Origin: JAMZMI01 sp039970095
Lineage (GTDB): Bacteria; Bacteroidota; Bacteroidia; Cytophagales; Cyclobacteriaceae
Assembly: GCA_039970095.1 (NCBI GenBank)
Contig: JBDVMP010000018.1
Span: forward strand, 1-64,000
DNA: 64,000 bases
Direction of reading: 5' to 3'
Shown in pieces: positions 53,887-64,000 of this stretch. How positions within the stretch are numbered: the first letter of the stretch is position 1; each line of letters begins with the position of its first letter. Made by a program: the position numbers and the translations under genes. The notes beneath the pieces are model-generated. The model did no database searches. It saw only the letters and a program-made list of their open reading frames with translations, and was not told the origin of the DNA.

Positions 53887-56800
53887 ATGAAACCCATAAC
53901 CAGCAAAATCAAACTGGGGATACTTTCTTCATTCCTGTTTATTCATGTTCAGATACTGGCTCAAAACAATGCCCTCAATTTTGACGGAGTTAACCAAAAT
54001 GTCACAACAACCAGAACGCAGGTTTCCGGGGGGCTGACCTATGAAGCATGGGTTAGGACAAGTACTACAGTTGGCTCCCCATCTTATGCCGGTGCACCAG
54101 GAATGGCAATTATAGGTGATTTCGATAATAATGTTGGTTTCAGTTTTGGTTTGACCAACGGGGTGCTAGAAGTGCTTCATTTTAACGATAGTTGGCAAAG
54201 TGTATCCGGAACGACTGACGTGGCTGACGGAGGTTGGCACCATGTGGCTGTCAGTCACGAGGAACTTACGGGAGAGATGGTTCTTTACCTTGATGGGAAT
54301 GTAGAAGCGACGGGAAATATTACCTGGGATGGCAATTCGGAGTATCACAGTTTCAACAGGATTGGTTCATCTTACACAGATGGCCCTTCCGATGGACAAT
54401 TTTTTAATGGTGACATTGACGAAGTGCGTATTTGGAACAAACCCCTGTCTGAGGCACATATTAATTACCACAAAGACAATGAATTGTTATCGGGCGGGCA
54501 TGAAGGCCTGGTGGCCTATTATGATTTTGAAGATGCTATTGGCACCACATTGACCAATGCTGAAGGAACAGCGGGACTGAATGGAACGCTCCAAAACATG
54601 GACAATGGCAACTGGATAAGTGGGAATGGCATCATTGGCGATCCTCTGGTAACCGAGCCTGATTTCGTCATGGATTTTGATGGAGTAGACGATAAGATAG
54701 TTATAGTAGATAACCCATCTCTAGAGCCAACGGGAGGCCTGCTGACCGTCGAAGCATTGATATACAATCGTTCAGACAACTTTAAGAGAATTATAACCAA
54801 AGCTGATGGTAACTCGGCAGGAACAGACAATGGGTCATTTTATTTTGACACATATGACAATACCGGAGGAGGCTTAGGCTTAAGAGCTGCCTTTGTAAAT
54901 TCTTCAGACACCTACATTACTACTCCGTTAACAGGAGAAATATTAGCACTCAATACGTGGCATCATGTAGCGTTGGTGTTTGATCAGGGGGTTTTTACAA
55001 TTTATTTGGATGGAACGGCAGTTTCAAGTGCTGATTTAGGGGAGACCACTCTTGTTGACAACACCTTTGATTGGGGAATAGGTGAAGATGGTTCGGAAGT
55101 TGGAGGAACGGAATTTTTTAATGGCCAAATAGATGAGGTAAAGATCTGGCATACAGCCAGAACACCAGAACAACTGTTGGCTTTTAAAGATGTAGAACTA
55201 AATGGAAGTGAACCCGGCCTTGTTGGCTATTGGAACTTTGAAAATGGAGGAGGTTCAACGATTCCAGATTTGGCCTCCGGTGATGGCGCTCAAAATGGTG
55301 CCATGACCGACATGGACGTGGCGGGTGATTACGTGCAGCATTCTACGGTCGGTGATGCAGGAATGTTGGATGCCACAGCCCCAACACCAAACATAACAAC
55401 AGTAGGTTCTGGAACAAATTCCCCCATCACAGTAGATATAGATTTTGGTGAAGAGGTCGTGAATTTGGATGAAACGGACTTAGCAGTGACAAATGCCATT
55501 GTCAACAACTTTATGGGTGTGGATGGTCAGAATTATACTGTTGACTTGTATCCCAATGCAGATGGCAATGTCACTGTGGATATGGCCGGTGGTGCGGCCA
55601 ATGACCTGACGGGTAATGCGAGTAATGCTGCAACCCAGTTCAGTATTACCGCGACCTTGCAAAACAATGCGCTGGATTTTGCAGCTTCCGATTACGTCAA
55701 CATTCCACATGATCCGCTGTTTGATCTGGCAAGTCCTTTCACCGTAGAGTTTTGGATAAAAACCTCTGCCAGCGTAGGTACAGTATGGTTGGAAAAAGGG
55801 ACAAACAATCAGGAGTGGTCTATCCAGCAGTTCAACGATCATGTATACATGAACTTTGGCAATGGAGGCCTTGAATCTAATATTTCTATCAATGATGGCA
55901 AATGGCATCATGTTGCTATAGTCTATAGAGGCTCAACAAATGGCACGATTTATATTGACGGGGTTGACGAAACCAATGGTGCGACTAACACCCTCGGAAC
56001 ACCAGATTATGTCACTTATGATGGAGCCGTTTCTATAGGAGGCAGAGTAGGAGGTAGCTTTGATCTCGAAGGTGCGATGGACGAAGTAAGAATCTGGAAC
56101 GATGAAAGAACTATCGGGGAAATTCAAAGCAATCAGTACAATACTTTGGTTGGAAATGAAGCGAACCTTGTCGCATACTACCGCTTTGACGAAACTGGAG
56201 GAACAATTCTGCCAGACCTTTCCGCAAATACATTGGATGGAACGCTCACCAATATGACAGGTACGGAGTGGACGGCATCTGGAGCGATGACTCCAGAAAG
56301 CCCTTTCTTGTTTAACGCAACCGACGTTTCCACTTCCGGGTTTACAGCTAATTTCTCTGCACCAGCGGGAGCAATTGATATTTTGGTAGATGTAGACGAT
56401 GCTCCAGATTTTGCTTCCCCTATTGCTATGGGTATTTCTGTTGGAGCGTCAGGGTCTGCACCAGTATCTGTTTCTCTTACTTCAGGAACTCAATATTATT
56501 ACCGAGCCAAGGCAGACCACAGCACCAATGGTGAAAGTGACTATGTTGTTTCTAATTCCTTCATGGTGCAATCCGGAAACACACTGACTTTTAGTTCTTC
56601 CGATTACGTCAACATTCCACATGACCCACTTTTAGATCTGGCGGGAGATTTCACAGTTGAGTTTTGGTTTAATCACACTACATCAGGCAATGTGATCATT
56701 CTGGAAAAAGGAAATAATAATCAGGAATGGTCTATCCAACAGAGCACTGGGAACGAAATAATACTGAACGTGGGCAATAATATTACACAAACCACTCAAA

Positions 56801-59800
56801 CATACAATGATGGAAACTGGCATCATGCAGCTGTTGTCTATCGTGGAGTGGATGATGCAAGTATATTTATCGATGGAGTGGATGACACGGATGTTGTTGC
56901 AGTGGGAACCCCGGATTATGTAACCTTTGATGGTAATTTAAATATTGGTGGTCGTGCCGCGACTTCTAGTTACGCGGGTCTTTTGGATGAATTAAGGATT
57001 TGGGACGATGAAAGAACTATCGGGGAAATTCAAAGCTATCAGTACAATACTTTGGTTGGAAATGAAGCGAATCTTGTCGCATACTACCGCTTTGACGAAA
57101 CAGGAGGAACAATTCTGCCAGACCTTTCCGCAAATACATTGGATGGAATGCTCACCAATATGACAGGTACGGAGTGGACGGCATCTGGAGCGATGACTCC
57201 AGAAAGCCCATTCTTGTTTAACGCAACCGACGTTTCCACTTCCGGGTTTACCGCTAATTTCTCAGCACCATCTGGAGCAATTGATATTTTGGTAGATGTA
57301 GACGATGCTCCAGATTTTGCTTCCCCTATTGCTACGGGTATTTCTGTTGGAGTGTCAGGGTCTGCACCAGTATCTGTTTCTCTTACTTCAGGAACTCAGT
57401 ATTATTACAGAGCCAAGGCAGACCACAGCACCAATGGCGAAAGTGACTATGTTGTTTCTAATTCCTTTTTCATATCCCCGGGTAACGCGCTGGATTTTGA
57501 TGGAGTGAACGACTACATTGATTTATTTGAAGATGAGGCTTTTGTTGGTGATTTTACCGTAGAGGCCTGGGTGTACATTACCGATTTCACTGACTATAGC
57601 CCCATTCTCTCCAAACAAGGAACGACTGATAACAACACAGCAGAATTTAATTTACAAGTGCAGGGACCCATCAATGGGAACATCAGTTTTTTCTTGGGAA
57701 CAGGTTCGGGAATAGCTAGTGTTAGCGGAAATGATGCCGACGATCAGGACATCATGCTGAACACCTGGACTCATGTGGCCGCAACGGTGGAGGGAACGAC
57801 AATGTCGCTTTACATCAATGGAGCATTAAGTGGCAGTGGAACTTTTACGGGAGCCAGACAAAACAGTGCCGCACCGGTGCAGGTTGGCCACTTTCAGAAT
57901 TCTGTGGCTCAGTATTGGCCAGGTCAGATCGATGAGGTTCGGATCTGGGATTATGCACGGAATGCAACAGAAATCTCCGATAACACCTATAATACCCTGG
58001 TAGGAAATGAAGCTGGTTTGATTAGCTACTATCGCTTTGACGAAACTGCCGGTCTTGTTCTCCCAGATTTATCTGTAAACGAGCTAGACGGAATACTCAC
58101 CAATATGGCCGGCACAGAGTGGTCGCCATCGGGGGCTTTGACTATATCGACTCTCAATGTCAAAATCAACGAAGTAGTAACAGATCCGGCGACAGACTGG
58201 AGTACAAACGGCTTTGATGGCACTGATGGAGGAGGGGCTGTTTCAGATATTGATCAGTATGTAGAGCTATATGTGGGAGAAGCTGGCTTGGATTTTACCA
58301 CAGGCTGGTCATTGGAAATCTATGAAGATGATGGGTCCACTCTTCGGTTTTCTGGAGACCTTACGAATACTGGAGCCTTCGATGTTGTTACTTATTTTAC
58401 CTCTGGATCAGGAACCATCTCAAATTCAGAAGTAGGGGATTACATTATTCTTGGAAACCCCGACGGCAGCAACTCCTTGGTCAACAACGTGGATTTAGTA
58501 TTACTAAATGGCTTTGAGATAGATCGTGTTGATTTAGGTGGCACAATCGACCAGGCACCTAACGGAGCATCTTCTGGCACAGCAGATGAATCCGTTTCAA
58601 GAAAGCCAAACGGTGCAGATTCGGATTCGGATGATGATGATTTTCAGAAAGCCGAAGCAACGCCGGGGACAACCAACGATAACAATGCCCTGAGTTTTGA
58701 TGGGGTTGATAGCTATGTCGATTTTGGTGACGTGACTACCTTAGATGGACTTTCGTCACTTACTATAGAGGGTTGGTTCAATACAAATGTGAGTCCTTAT
58801 TTCACTGCCTCAGACGAGCACTATTCAATCATTGCAAAGGGGGAAATGACGTTTGCAGGTAATAATTCCGCAGGTATTTATTTTAGAGGTACGGATGGAG
58901 GAGGTGACTTGATTGCGAGAGTTGGTACTGATGTGGGAACTGAGACGGCTTCATTTGTTAGCACCAATGTCAATACAAACGAATGGTATCACGTTGCTTT
59001 GGTCTGGTCATCCGGCACCCATGTTGAATTGTATTTAAATGGAGCATTGGTGGGCACATCATCTTCAACGCTGGCCGGAACAATCAATGATATAGCCGAA
59101 CCCCTATCTATCGGCTTTAGTAATAATGGTGCCGAACAGTATTTCGATGGTGAAGTTGATGAGATAAGGATTTGGAGTGTAGCCAGAACACAAGAACAAA
59201 TAGTGGACAATGCGTACAGCTCCATTACATCAGGGCCTATATCTTCCTACACCTTCAACAATTCGTCCGGACCACTCATCGATGCTGCAGGGTCGAATGA
59301 CGGTTCTCTGGTCGGTGGTGTAAGCTATGAGGTTTCTGACGCCTGGGCCGCAGATGTTTTTGCTCCGATTTTTGAAGGGATTTACCCAACAGCCGACACT
59401 GAAACCATAGATGGCTTTGATATAAATGTTGAGCTCAATGAAGGTAGCTCGCAGGTGGCATATTCAATATTGGCTAACCCATCCAGTGCTCCGGCTTTGG
59501 ATGATATCGGAACCGTGGGGGATGCTGCAGGTATTATTAGCGTGACAGATGCTTCTACATTTTATAATGAAACCGTGACAGGGTTATCTGCTTCCACTAA
59601 CTACGATATCTTCCTGCTACCTTATGATGGAAACTCAAACAGACCGAGCAGCGCTACGGTCATCGCGGCATTGACGCTGGATCCACCTAACTACGCCTTG
59701 GATTTTGATGGAACGGATGACCTGATTTCAGTGGGCACTGGTACCTCGTTGCAGTTTGAGAATGCTGATCAGTTCACAATAGAAGCATGGGTAAACACAG

Positions 59801-62800
59801 CAACCGGGACTGGTAATAGAAGTATTGCAGGAAACGAACTGAATGCAGGGACATATCGCGGATACATTTTCTTTTTGGATGGTAATGTGCCACAACTTCT
59901 TATTAGAAGTGATTTTAATGGAGGATCATCTTCCGATGAACTTTGGGTAGCGGCATCAAATGCCATCAGTACCAGTCAGTGGCATCACGTTGCGGTGACC
60001 TATGACGGGAGTACTGCAGCAGCCGGAATAAAGCTATATGTTGATGGAACTGTACAGTCCGTGACGGTGATTAGCGATAATTTGACAGGTTCGATTTTGA
60101 ATGGCAATGAGTTCAATATTGGCTCAAGGGATCAAGCAGAGGCACTTTTCTCTGGGCAAATAGATGAAGTTCGGGTCTGGAATGTCGCCAGATCGGAGAG
60201 TCAAATAGATACATTCAAAGATGTGGAACTTAATGGTGGCGAACCGGGACTTCTTGGCTACTGGAACTTCTCAGATGGTCCCGGAGATGATAACGTTCCC
60301 GATGTTTCAGGCAATGGCAATCCGGGTACAATGTTCAACATGGACAATGCCACGGACTATGTGGCAGCTGCTCATGGAGTTGCACCGGCGGGAGCTTTGG
60401 ATTCCACATCACCCACTCTTCCCACAGTATCCATCGGTCTGGACGACTCTGGGAACAACTTGTTTGGTCGGGCAACTGATAAAGTGCTTCTAACCTTTAC
60501 TTCAGATGAGGACATTACCAATGTCGACGTGTTTTTTTCCAGTGATGGTGCGGCAATCAACAATGCCGTGACAATTTTAGGCGGTCCTCTTAACTGGACA
60601 GCCGAATATATTATGTCCGCTTCTGACAATGAAGGATCGGTAACTTTCCAGATTGACTTTGAAGACCTTACCGGAAACTCGGGAACTGCGGTTTTTGCAG
60701 TCACCGATGGATCTTCTGTAGTCTTTGATAATACGGCTCCTACAATCACAGGTGTCACCCTCTCCGGAGATAATACACTCCTGACTGTTGATTTTGATGA
60801 AGACATTTTCAGTGATGAAGATGGGTTTAACTCGGTGGTGTTGGCCAATATGAGCGTAACGGTTGAGGGCGGAGTTGCATCAGTGACAGAAACTGCACTG
60901 AGAGTCAACTCGCCAACCCAGGTTGAAATTGATCTGACAGTCGGTGGAAGTCCCGATGGTTCTGAGATAGTAAAAGTAGAGCCGGGTGCACTTACCTATG
61001 ATGCCGCAGGAAATCAGATGGCAGCAACTCAATCAAACAACACGGTAAACCTGAACGCGCCTTACGTTGTTTCTAATACCAGCCCTGCAGGCCCAGGCTC
61101 CCTACGAGACGCAATCATTAATGCAAATGCTAGTGGGGCCAAAGAAACCATTACTTTCAGTATTGCAGCTGGTAGTGTCATAGCTCTGGATGATACTGAT
61201 GGTGTCTTACCGACCATCACCAATGTCAATGGCATGATTCTGGATGCCACCACAGCAACAGACTGGAGTTTATCTTCTGATGAGCTTATTGTAATCGACG
61301 GAACCAGCCTCTCTTCTACAGTAGATGGTGCCGCATTCAGAATTGGGGCTACTGGAGCCAATATTGAAATCTATGGTTTCAAAATTCAAAACTTTTCTCA
61401 GGGTCTGAACGACGGTGTAATCATTGAAGGGGACAACAACACCTTTGGTAAAATTGGTGGGGAGAATGTGGTAGTTCAAAATAATACCGGAATACAATTG
61501 GAAGGAAGTTCCAATGTGATTCAATCCAATTATATCGGTCGGGATTTTGCGGATAATGATTTGGGTAATTTGGAATCCGGAATCGTGTTGCCAAATGGTG
61601 CTTCGGACAACCAAATTGGAGGGGAGAACCCAGGAGAGGGGAATTACATTTTTTATAATGGAACAACTGCAAGTCACTACGGGGTGCGTATCACTGGTAG
61701 TACATCTTTGAGAAATCAGGTCATCGGGAACTCAATGTCTTGCAACGAAGGAGGCGGGTTCGATTTAAACAACATCGCTTCAACTCCACACAATGACATC
61801 ATTCGTCCGACGATAGATTATATAACTCCTTCAGAAATTAGTGGTACTGTTGATCCGCTCGTAGCAGCAGGATCCGATGTTCATGTATATGAGTCCACCG
61901 ACGTTTGTGACCAAAAACAAGGGGTAATCTACCTTGGAAAAACCACGGTTTTTGACGATGCTGGAACGAAGAGGTTTAGCTATACAGGGACTTTCACCTC
62001 CAACTCATACTCTGCGACCCTGACAACAACAACTGATGGGACCTCAGAGATGGGTACCGCTGGATATTATGAGGTGAATATCACGGAGGATTCTGGTGAT
62101 GGCTCTCTTAGGAAAGCCCTGGAACTGTCCAATGCCATAGATGATCAAGGGTTCTTTATTGATTTTAATCTTGGCGGAGCTGGCCCATGGACCATTAGTC
62201 CCGCATCTGATCTGGGAACCATTTCTTCTTCTCTAACAATGGATGGATCTACGGAAGTAAACTTCAATTTGACCTCTGGCCAAATCATTACGATAGATGG
62301 GGCCAACTCGGGTAATGACATTCTTCATTTTACCCCGACAGGGGATGACAAGGTTGAAATAGCAAACCTGCGATTTATCAATGCCAACAACAATGTAATC
62401 AATTCGGTAAACAGCGGAAACCTTTCATTGCATGTTCATGACAATGTTTTCGGAGCTAGCGGTGATGCAGGCGTTGATGAGATTATTTATATCACAAGCG
62501 GGAGTCTCATTGAGATCGAAAACAACTACTTTGGGTTTGACCATACCGGAACGGGCATTTCAGAACAAATCACGGGCTCGGCCATATCGATTAGCGATTT
62601 TGTGGATGATGTGATTATTAAGGGCAACACGATTGGCAATTATTCCAATTCAGCCATAGTGCTGGGTGGCATCAACAACTCTGCACTTGTGGAAAACAAT
62701 ATTATTGGTTTGAATTTTGATGCCAAAGAGGCCGCACCTGCCACAAGCGCCATTAGCGATGGAATCATAATAAACGGCAACAACGTGGTGGTTCGTGGAA

Positions 62801-64000
62801 ACTACATTGGAAATGTGCAGCGGGATGCTATAAAAAATCTAACTTTTGGATTGCAGAATATTGCCATACAGGCCAACACGATTGGAACAGATGTGGATGG
62901 AGACCCACACCCTGTTGGCACAGGTATTTATCTTGACGACCGACCGGGCTATACTAATTTTAAGATTGGTGGCTTGCCAGCAGATGGTAACACCATCACA
63001 AATGCTACCGAGGCGATTCATTTTGAGAATGATGGCTCTCAGGATACCGACGGGGTAAGAATCACTGCCAACTCAATTTTTGGTAACACCGCAGGAATAG
63101 TCACCAATGGTGCTAATGCTTCAGTTTCCGAACCAACTATAACGTCCCTTACTACCTCTGCCGTTTCTGGAACAGGCAGTGATGGAGATATTATTCATTT
63201 GTATTTAGGCGATGGGTCAGGACAACCCCAAACTTTAATGGATTCTGCATATGTAGTTACAGGATCATGGAACTTTGGAAGCTTGAGTTTATCTGCAAAT
63301 GATGAGGTTGTTGTTGCCGCTTCTAGTTCAACGGCCACATCTGACTTTGTTGCGGCTTCACTTACACCCGATATCAATGTAAAATTTGCAGGAAGTCCTA
63401 TTGGAATCGGTGAAGCCATTGACCTAAGTTGGTCTTTTGTGGGCCAGAGTGGCGCTACAGAGCAGGTGGATGTGGAGAACACAGGTTTTGGTGCGCTGAA
63501 TATTGCGAGCATCACTGGCTCACCAACACATTTTGCCGTTTCTAATATTAGTTCCACTCCGATCAGCGGGCAAACAGCAGAACATTTTACGGTCCAATTT
63601 GCTCCGGGCACTTCAGGCACAATTTCAGAGAACATTACCATCAACAATGATGACACGGATGAATCCGCCTATATGATTCAGCTAGAGGGTTTTGGCTATC
63701 CGAACGAGTCGGGCTCTGGAATGGCTCTCGATTTTGATGGAACCGACGACCATGTCACCATCAATCCGATAACCGACCTGTCAAGCACCGATAAGTTTAC
63801 TATAGAAGGATGGTTTAACCAAAATACGATCGACGTACAGGGAGGCATGTTTGGTCAGATTTTGTCAAGCACAGCAATGATCCGTGCCAGAACCTGGAAC
63901 GATGGGTATCTGTATCTCTATGTTCACAATGGCTCTTCTGCTTATGGAAGGTTTGATTACTCGCAGTATGTCTACGGTGGCGAATGGTTTCATCTGGCCA
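53887..64000 (+). CDS. Giant exported LamG-repeat protein (3' end beyond window)
   Basis: The frame opens at the ATG at 53887 and stays open to the window end: 3,371 codons with no stop. A signal peptide (ILSSFLFIHVQILAQ) starts it. At least eight LamG/concanavalin-like domains follow, each beginning like ALDFDGVDDYI (near 53971, 54667, 55672, 56584, 57490, 58690, 59698 and 63724). Between them are Ig- and FN3-like domains, a lamin-tail-like domain (about 58150-58680) and two right-handed beta-helix regions that start GPGSLRDAIINANA and GDGSLRKALELSNA (about 61060-61800 and 62080-63150). A SPD-2-like domain follows (about 63370-63690). Probably a surface adhesin or glycan-binding protein. A C-terminal secretion signal, if any, lies outside. 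Confidence 0.9.
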   Translation, partial: MKPITSKIKLGILSSFLFIHVQILAQNNALNFDGVNQNVTTTRTQVSGGLTYEAWVRTSTTVGSPSYAGAPGMAIIGDFDNNVGFSFGLTNGVLEVLHFNDSWQSVSGTTDVADGGWHHVAVSHEELTGEMVLYLDGNVEATGNITWDGNSEYHSFNRIGSSYTDGPSDGQFFNGDIDEVRIWNKPLSEAHINYHKDNELLSGGHEGLVAYYDFEDAIGTTLTNAEGTAGLNGTLQNMDNGNWISGNGIIGDPLVTEPDFVMDFDGVDDKIVIVDNPSLEPTGGLLTVEALIYNRSDNFKRIITKADGNSAGTDNGSFYFDTYDNTGGGLGLRAAFVNSSDTYITTPLTGEILALNTWHHVALVFDQGVFTIYLDGTAVSSADLGETTLVDNTFDWGIGEDGSEVGGTEFFNGQIDEVKIWHTARTPEQLLAFKDVELNGSEPGLVGYWNFENGGGSTIPDLASGDGAQNGAMTDMDVAGDYVQHSTVGDAGMLDATAPTPNITTVGSGTNSPITVDIDFGEEVVNLDETDLAVTNAIVNNFMGVDGQNYTVDLYPNADGNVTVDMAGGAANDLTGNASNAATQFSITATLQNNALDFAASDYVNIPHDPLFDLASPFTVEFWIKTSASVGTVWLEKGTNNQEWSIQQFNDHVYMNFGNGGLESNISINDGKWHHVAIVYRGSTNGTIYIDGVDETNGATNTLGTPDYVTYDGAVSIGGRVGGSFDLEGAMDEVRIWNDERTIGEIQSNQYNTLVGNEANLVAYYRFDETGGTILPDLSANTLDGTLTNMTGTEWTASGAMTPESPFLFNATDVSTSGFTANFSAPAGAIDILVDVDDAPDFASPIAMGISVGASGSAPVSVSLTSGTQYYYRAKADHSTNGESDYVVSNSFMVQSGNTLTFSSSDYVNIPHDPLLDLAGDFTVEFWFNHTTSGNVIILEKGNNNQEWSIQQSTGNEIILNVGNNITQTTQTYNDGNWHHAAVVYRGVDDASIFIDGVDDTDVVAVGTPDYVTFDGNLNIGGRAATSSYAGLLDELRIWDDERTIGEIQSYQYNTLVGNEANLVAYYRFDETGGTILPDLSANTLDGMLTNMTGTEWTASGAMTPESPFLFNATDVSTSGFTANFSAPSGAIDILVDVDDAPDFASPIATGISVGVSGSAPVSVSLTSGTQYYYRAKADHSTNGESDYVVSNSFFISPGNALDFDGVNDYIDLFEDEAFVGDFTVEAWVYITDFTDYSPILSKQGTTDNNTAEFNLQVQGPINGNISFFLGTGSGIASVSGNDADDQDIMLNTWTHVAATVEGTTMSLYINGALSGSGTFTGARQNSAAPVQVGHFQNSVAQYWPGQIDEVRIWDYARNATEISDNTYNTLVGNEAGLISYYRFDETAGLVLPDLSVNELDGILTNMAGTEWSPSGALTISTLNVKINEVVTDPATDWSTNGFDGTDGGGAVSDIDQYVELYVGEAGLDFTTGWSLEIYEDDGSTLRFSGDLTNTGAFDVVTYFTSGSGTISNSEVGDYIILGNPDGSNSLVNNVDLVLLNGFEIDRVDLGGTIDQAPNGASSGTADESVSRKPNGADSDSDDDDFQKAEATPGTTNDNNALSFDGVDSYVDFGDVTTLDGLSSLTIEGWFNTNVSPYFTASDEHYSIIAKGEMTFAGNNSAGIYFRGTDGGGDLIARVGTDVGTETASFVSTNVNTNEWYHVALVWSSGTHVELYLNGALVGTSSSTLAGTINDIAEPLSIGFSNNGAEQYFDGEVDEIRIWSVARTQEQIVDNAYSSITSGPISSYTFNNSSGPLIDAAGSNDGSLVGGVSYEVSDAWAADVFAPIFEGIYPTADTETIDGFDINVELNEGSSQVAYSILANPSSAPALDDIGTVGDAAGIISVTDASTFYNETVTGLSASTNYDIFLLPYDGNSNRPSSATVIAALTLDPPNYALDFDGTDDLISVGTGTSLQFENADQFTIEAWVNTATGTGNRSIAGNELNAGTYRGYIFFLDGNVPQLLIRSDFNGGSSSDELWVAASNAISTSQWHHVAVTYDGSTAAAGIKLYVDGTVQSVTVISDNLTGSILNGNEFNIGSRDQAEALFSGQIDEVRVWNVARSESQIDTFKDVELNGGEPGLLGYWNFSDGPGDDNVPDVSGNGNPGTMFNMDNATDYVAAAHGVAPAGALDSTSPTLPTVSIGLDDSGNNLFGRATDKVLLTFTSDEDITNVDVFFSSDGAAINNAVTILGGPLNWTAEYIMSASDNEGSVTFQIDFEDLTGNSGTAVFAVTDGSSVVFDNTAPTITGVTLSGDNTLLTVDFDEDIFSDEDGFNSVVLANMSVTVEGGVASVTETALRVNSPTQVEIDLTVGGSPDGSEIVKVEPGALTYDAAGNQMAATQSNNTVNLNAPYVVSNTSPAGPGSLRDAIINANASGAKETITFSIAAGSVIALDDTDGVLPTITNVNGMILDATTATDWSLSSDELIVIDGTSLSSTVDGAAFRIGATGANIEIYGFKIQNFSQGLNDGVIIEGDNNTFGKIGGENVVVQNNTGIQLEGSSNVIQSNYIGRDFADNDLGNLESGIVLPNGASDNQIGGENPGEGNYIFYNGTTASHYGVRITGSTSLRNQVIGNSMSCNEGGGFDLNNIASTPHNDIIRPTIDYITPSEISGTVDPLVAAGSDVHVYESTDVCDQKQGVIYLGKTTVFDDAGTKRFSYTGTFTSNSYSATLTTTTDGTSEMGTAGYYEVNITEDSGDGSLRKALELSNAIDDQGFFIDFNLGGAGPWTISPASDLGTISSSLTMDGSTEVNFNLTSGQIITIDGANSGNDILHFTPTGDDKVEIANLRFINANNNVINSVNSGNLSLHVHDNVFGASGDAGVDEIIYITSGSLIEIENNYFGFDHTGTGISEQITGSAISISDFVDDVIIKGNTIGNYSNSAIVLGGINNSALVENNIIGLNFDAKEAAPATSAISDGIIINGNNVVVRGNYIGNVQRDAIKNLTFGLQNIAIQANTIGTDVDGDPHPVGTGIYLDDRPGYTNFKIGGLPADGNTITNATEAIHFENDGSQDTDGVRITANSIFGNTAGIVTNGANASVSEPTITSLTTSAVSGTGSDGDIIHLYLGDGSGQPQTLMDSAYVVTGSWNFGSLSLSANDEVVVAASSSTATSDFVAASLTPDINVKFAGSPIGIGEAIDLSWSFVGQSGATEQVDVENTGFGALNIASITGSPTHFAVSNISSTPISGQTAEHFTVQFAPGTSGTISENITINNDDTDESAYMIQLEGFGYPNESGSGMALDFDGTDDHVTINPITDLSSTDKFTIEGWFNQNTIDVQGGMFGQILSSTAMIRARTWNDGYLYLYVHNGSSAYGRFDYSQYVYGGEWFHLA
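56101..56561 (+). repeat. Long near-identical internal repeat, copy 1
   Basis: This 461-base segment of the giant gene recurs at 57007-57467 with a constant offset of 906 and no insertions or deletions. I counted about 14 base differences (about 97% identity). It covers the end of one LamG domain and the following FN3-like domain. Confidence 0.85.
57007..57467 (+). repeat. Long near-identical internal repeat, copy 2
   Basis: This is the second copy of the 56101-56561 segment, same orientation and frame. The LamG domains just upstream of each copy also align but are clearly more diverged and need a 6-base gap, so the high identity is local to this block. That pattern suggests recent duplication or gene conversion. 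Confidence 0.85.

Noticed and set aside
54519..54830. Minus-strand open frames opposite the giant LamG gene (also near 55480, 58029, 58989, 60372, 61062, 63195)
   Set aside because: They are serine- and threonine-rich shadows of the repeat-coding strand and show no start signals or family motifs.
56399..57508. Two similar plus-strand frames (near 56399-56587 and 57305-57508) in another phase
   Set aside because: They are out-of-frame readings of the 461-base repeat inside the LamG gene; their similarity only reflects that repeat.
53887..64000. Repetitive LamG region as a CRISPR array or mobile element
   Set aside because: The repeats are long, in frame and protein-coding, with no short regular repeat-spacer pattern, transposase or terminal inverted repeats.

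Overview
The window looks like chromosomal DNA of a free-living Bacteroidota, most likely order Cytophagales. The signs are a type B ribosomal protein L31, the Bacteroidota-type GlmU-like enzyme, a Wzi/RemB-like outer membrane barrel, paired DUF4252-like proteins, a Bacteroidota promoter (TTTG-N19-TATCTTTG at 2131-2161) and a giant exported LamG-repeat protein. Genes are dense and coding gaps are small. I see no tRNA, rRNA, CRISPR array, insertion sequence or prophage.

Region by region. 1-8.7 kb is housekeeping: a partial small membrane protein, a Wzi-like barrel, rpmE2, a GlmU-like enzyme, holB, hemC, a cyclophilin lipoprotein, an internally duplicated membrane protein and an ATP-grasp enzyme. 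8.8-26.7 kb is a large chemosensory locus, almost all on the minus strand. It encodes two membrane chemoreceptors, two CheW-like proteins (one with a very lysine-rich tail translationally coupled to a ParA ATPase), CheA, CheB, CheR, three CheY-like receivers, two CheC-like proteins and a CheX-like protein. It also holds an 870-residue NIT-HAMP-PAS kinase with a CheA-like catalytic end, a SpoIIE/PP2C phosphatase and a SiaC-like phosphoprotein. No flagellar genes are in view. 26.8-29.4 kb is a four-gene operon around an arylamine N-acetyltransferase. 29.4-38.7 kb holds tag, a fatty acid desaturase, prfA, a beta-helix lipoprotein, yjbQ, a GDSL hydrolase, a YitT protein, a PPK2 kinase flanked by two related terminator-ended intergenic elements, a metallo-beta-lactamase-fold enzyme and a thioesterase. 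38.7-48.9 kb holds an ABC exporter, an ECF sigma operon with an ECF-type promoter, lgt, a diacylglycerol-kinase-like enzyme, a threonine dehydratase, polA and a dienelactone-hydrolase-like protein. 49-53.6 kb holds a membrane histidine kinase and an exported TPR-CHAT protein. 53.9 kb to the window edge is one uninterrupted reading frame of more than 3,371 codons.

How the genes work together. The chemosensory locus has sensing (receptors), signalling (CheA/CheW/CheY), adaptation (CheR/CheB) and signal termination (CheC, CheX) in one place. It also carries two features unlike the enteric system: a ParA plus basic-tailed CheW pair that could position or partition the array, and a phosphatase/SiaC pair plus a second CheA-like kinase that suggest a partner-switching output. 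The ECF operon appears to drive its own transcription. The CHAT protein and the giant LamG protein are divergently transcribed and both carry export signals.
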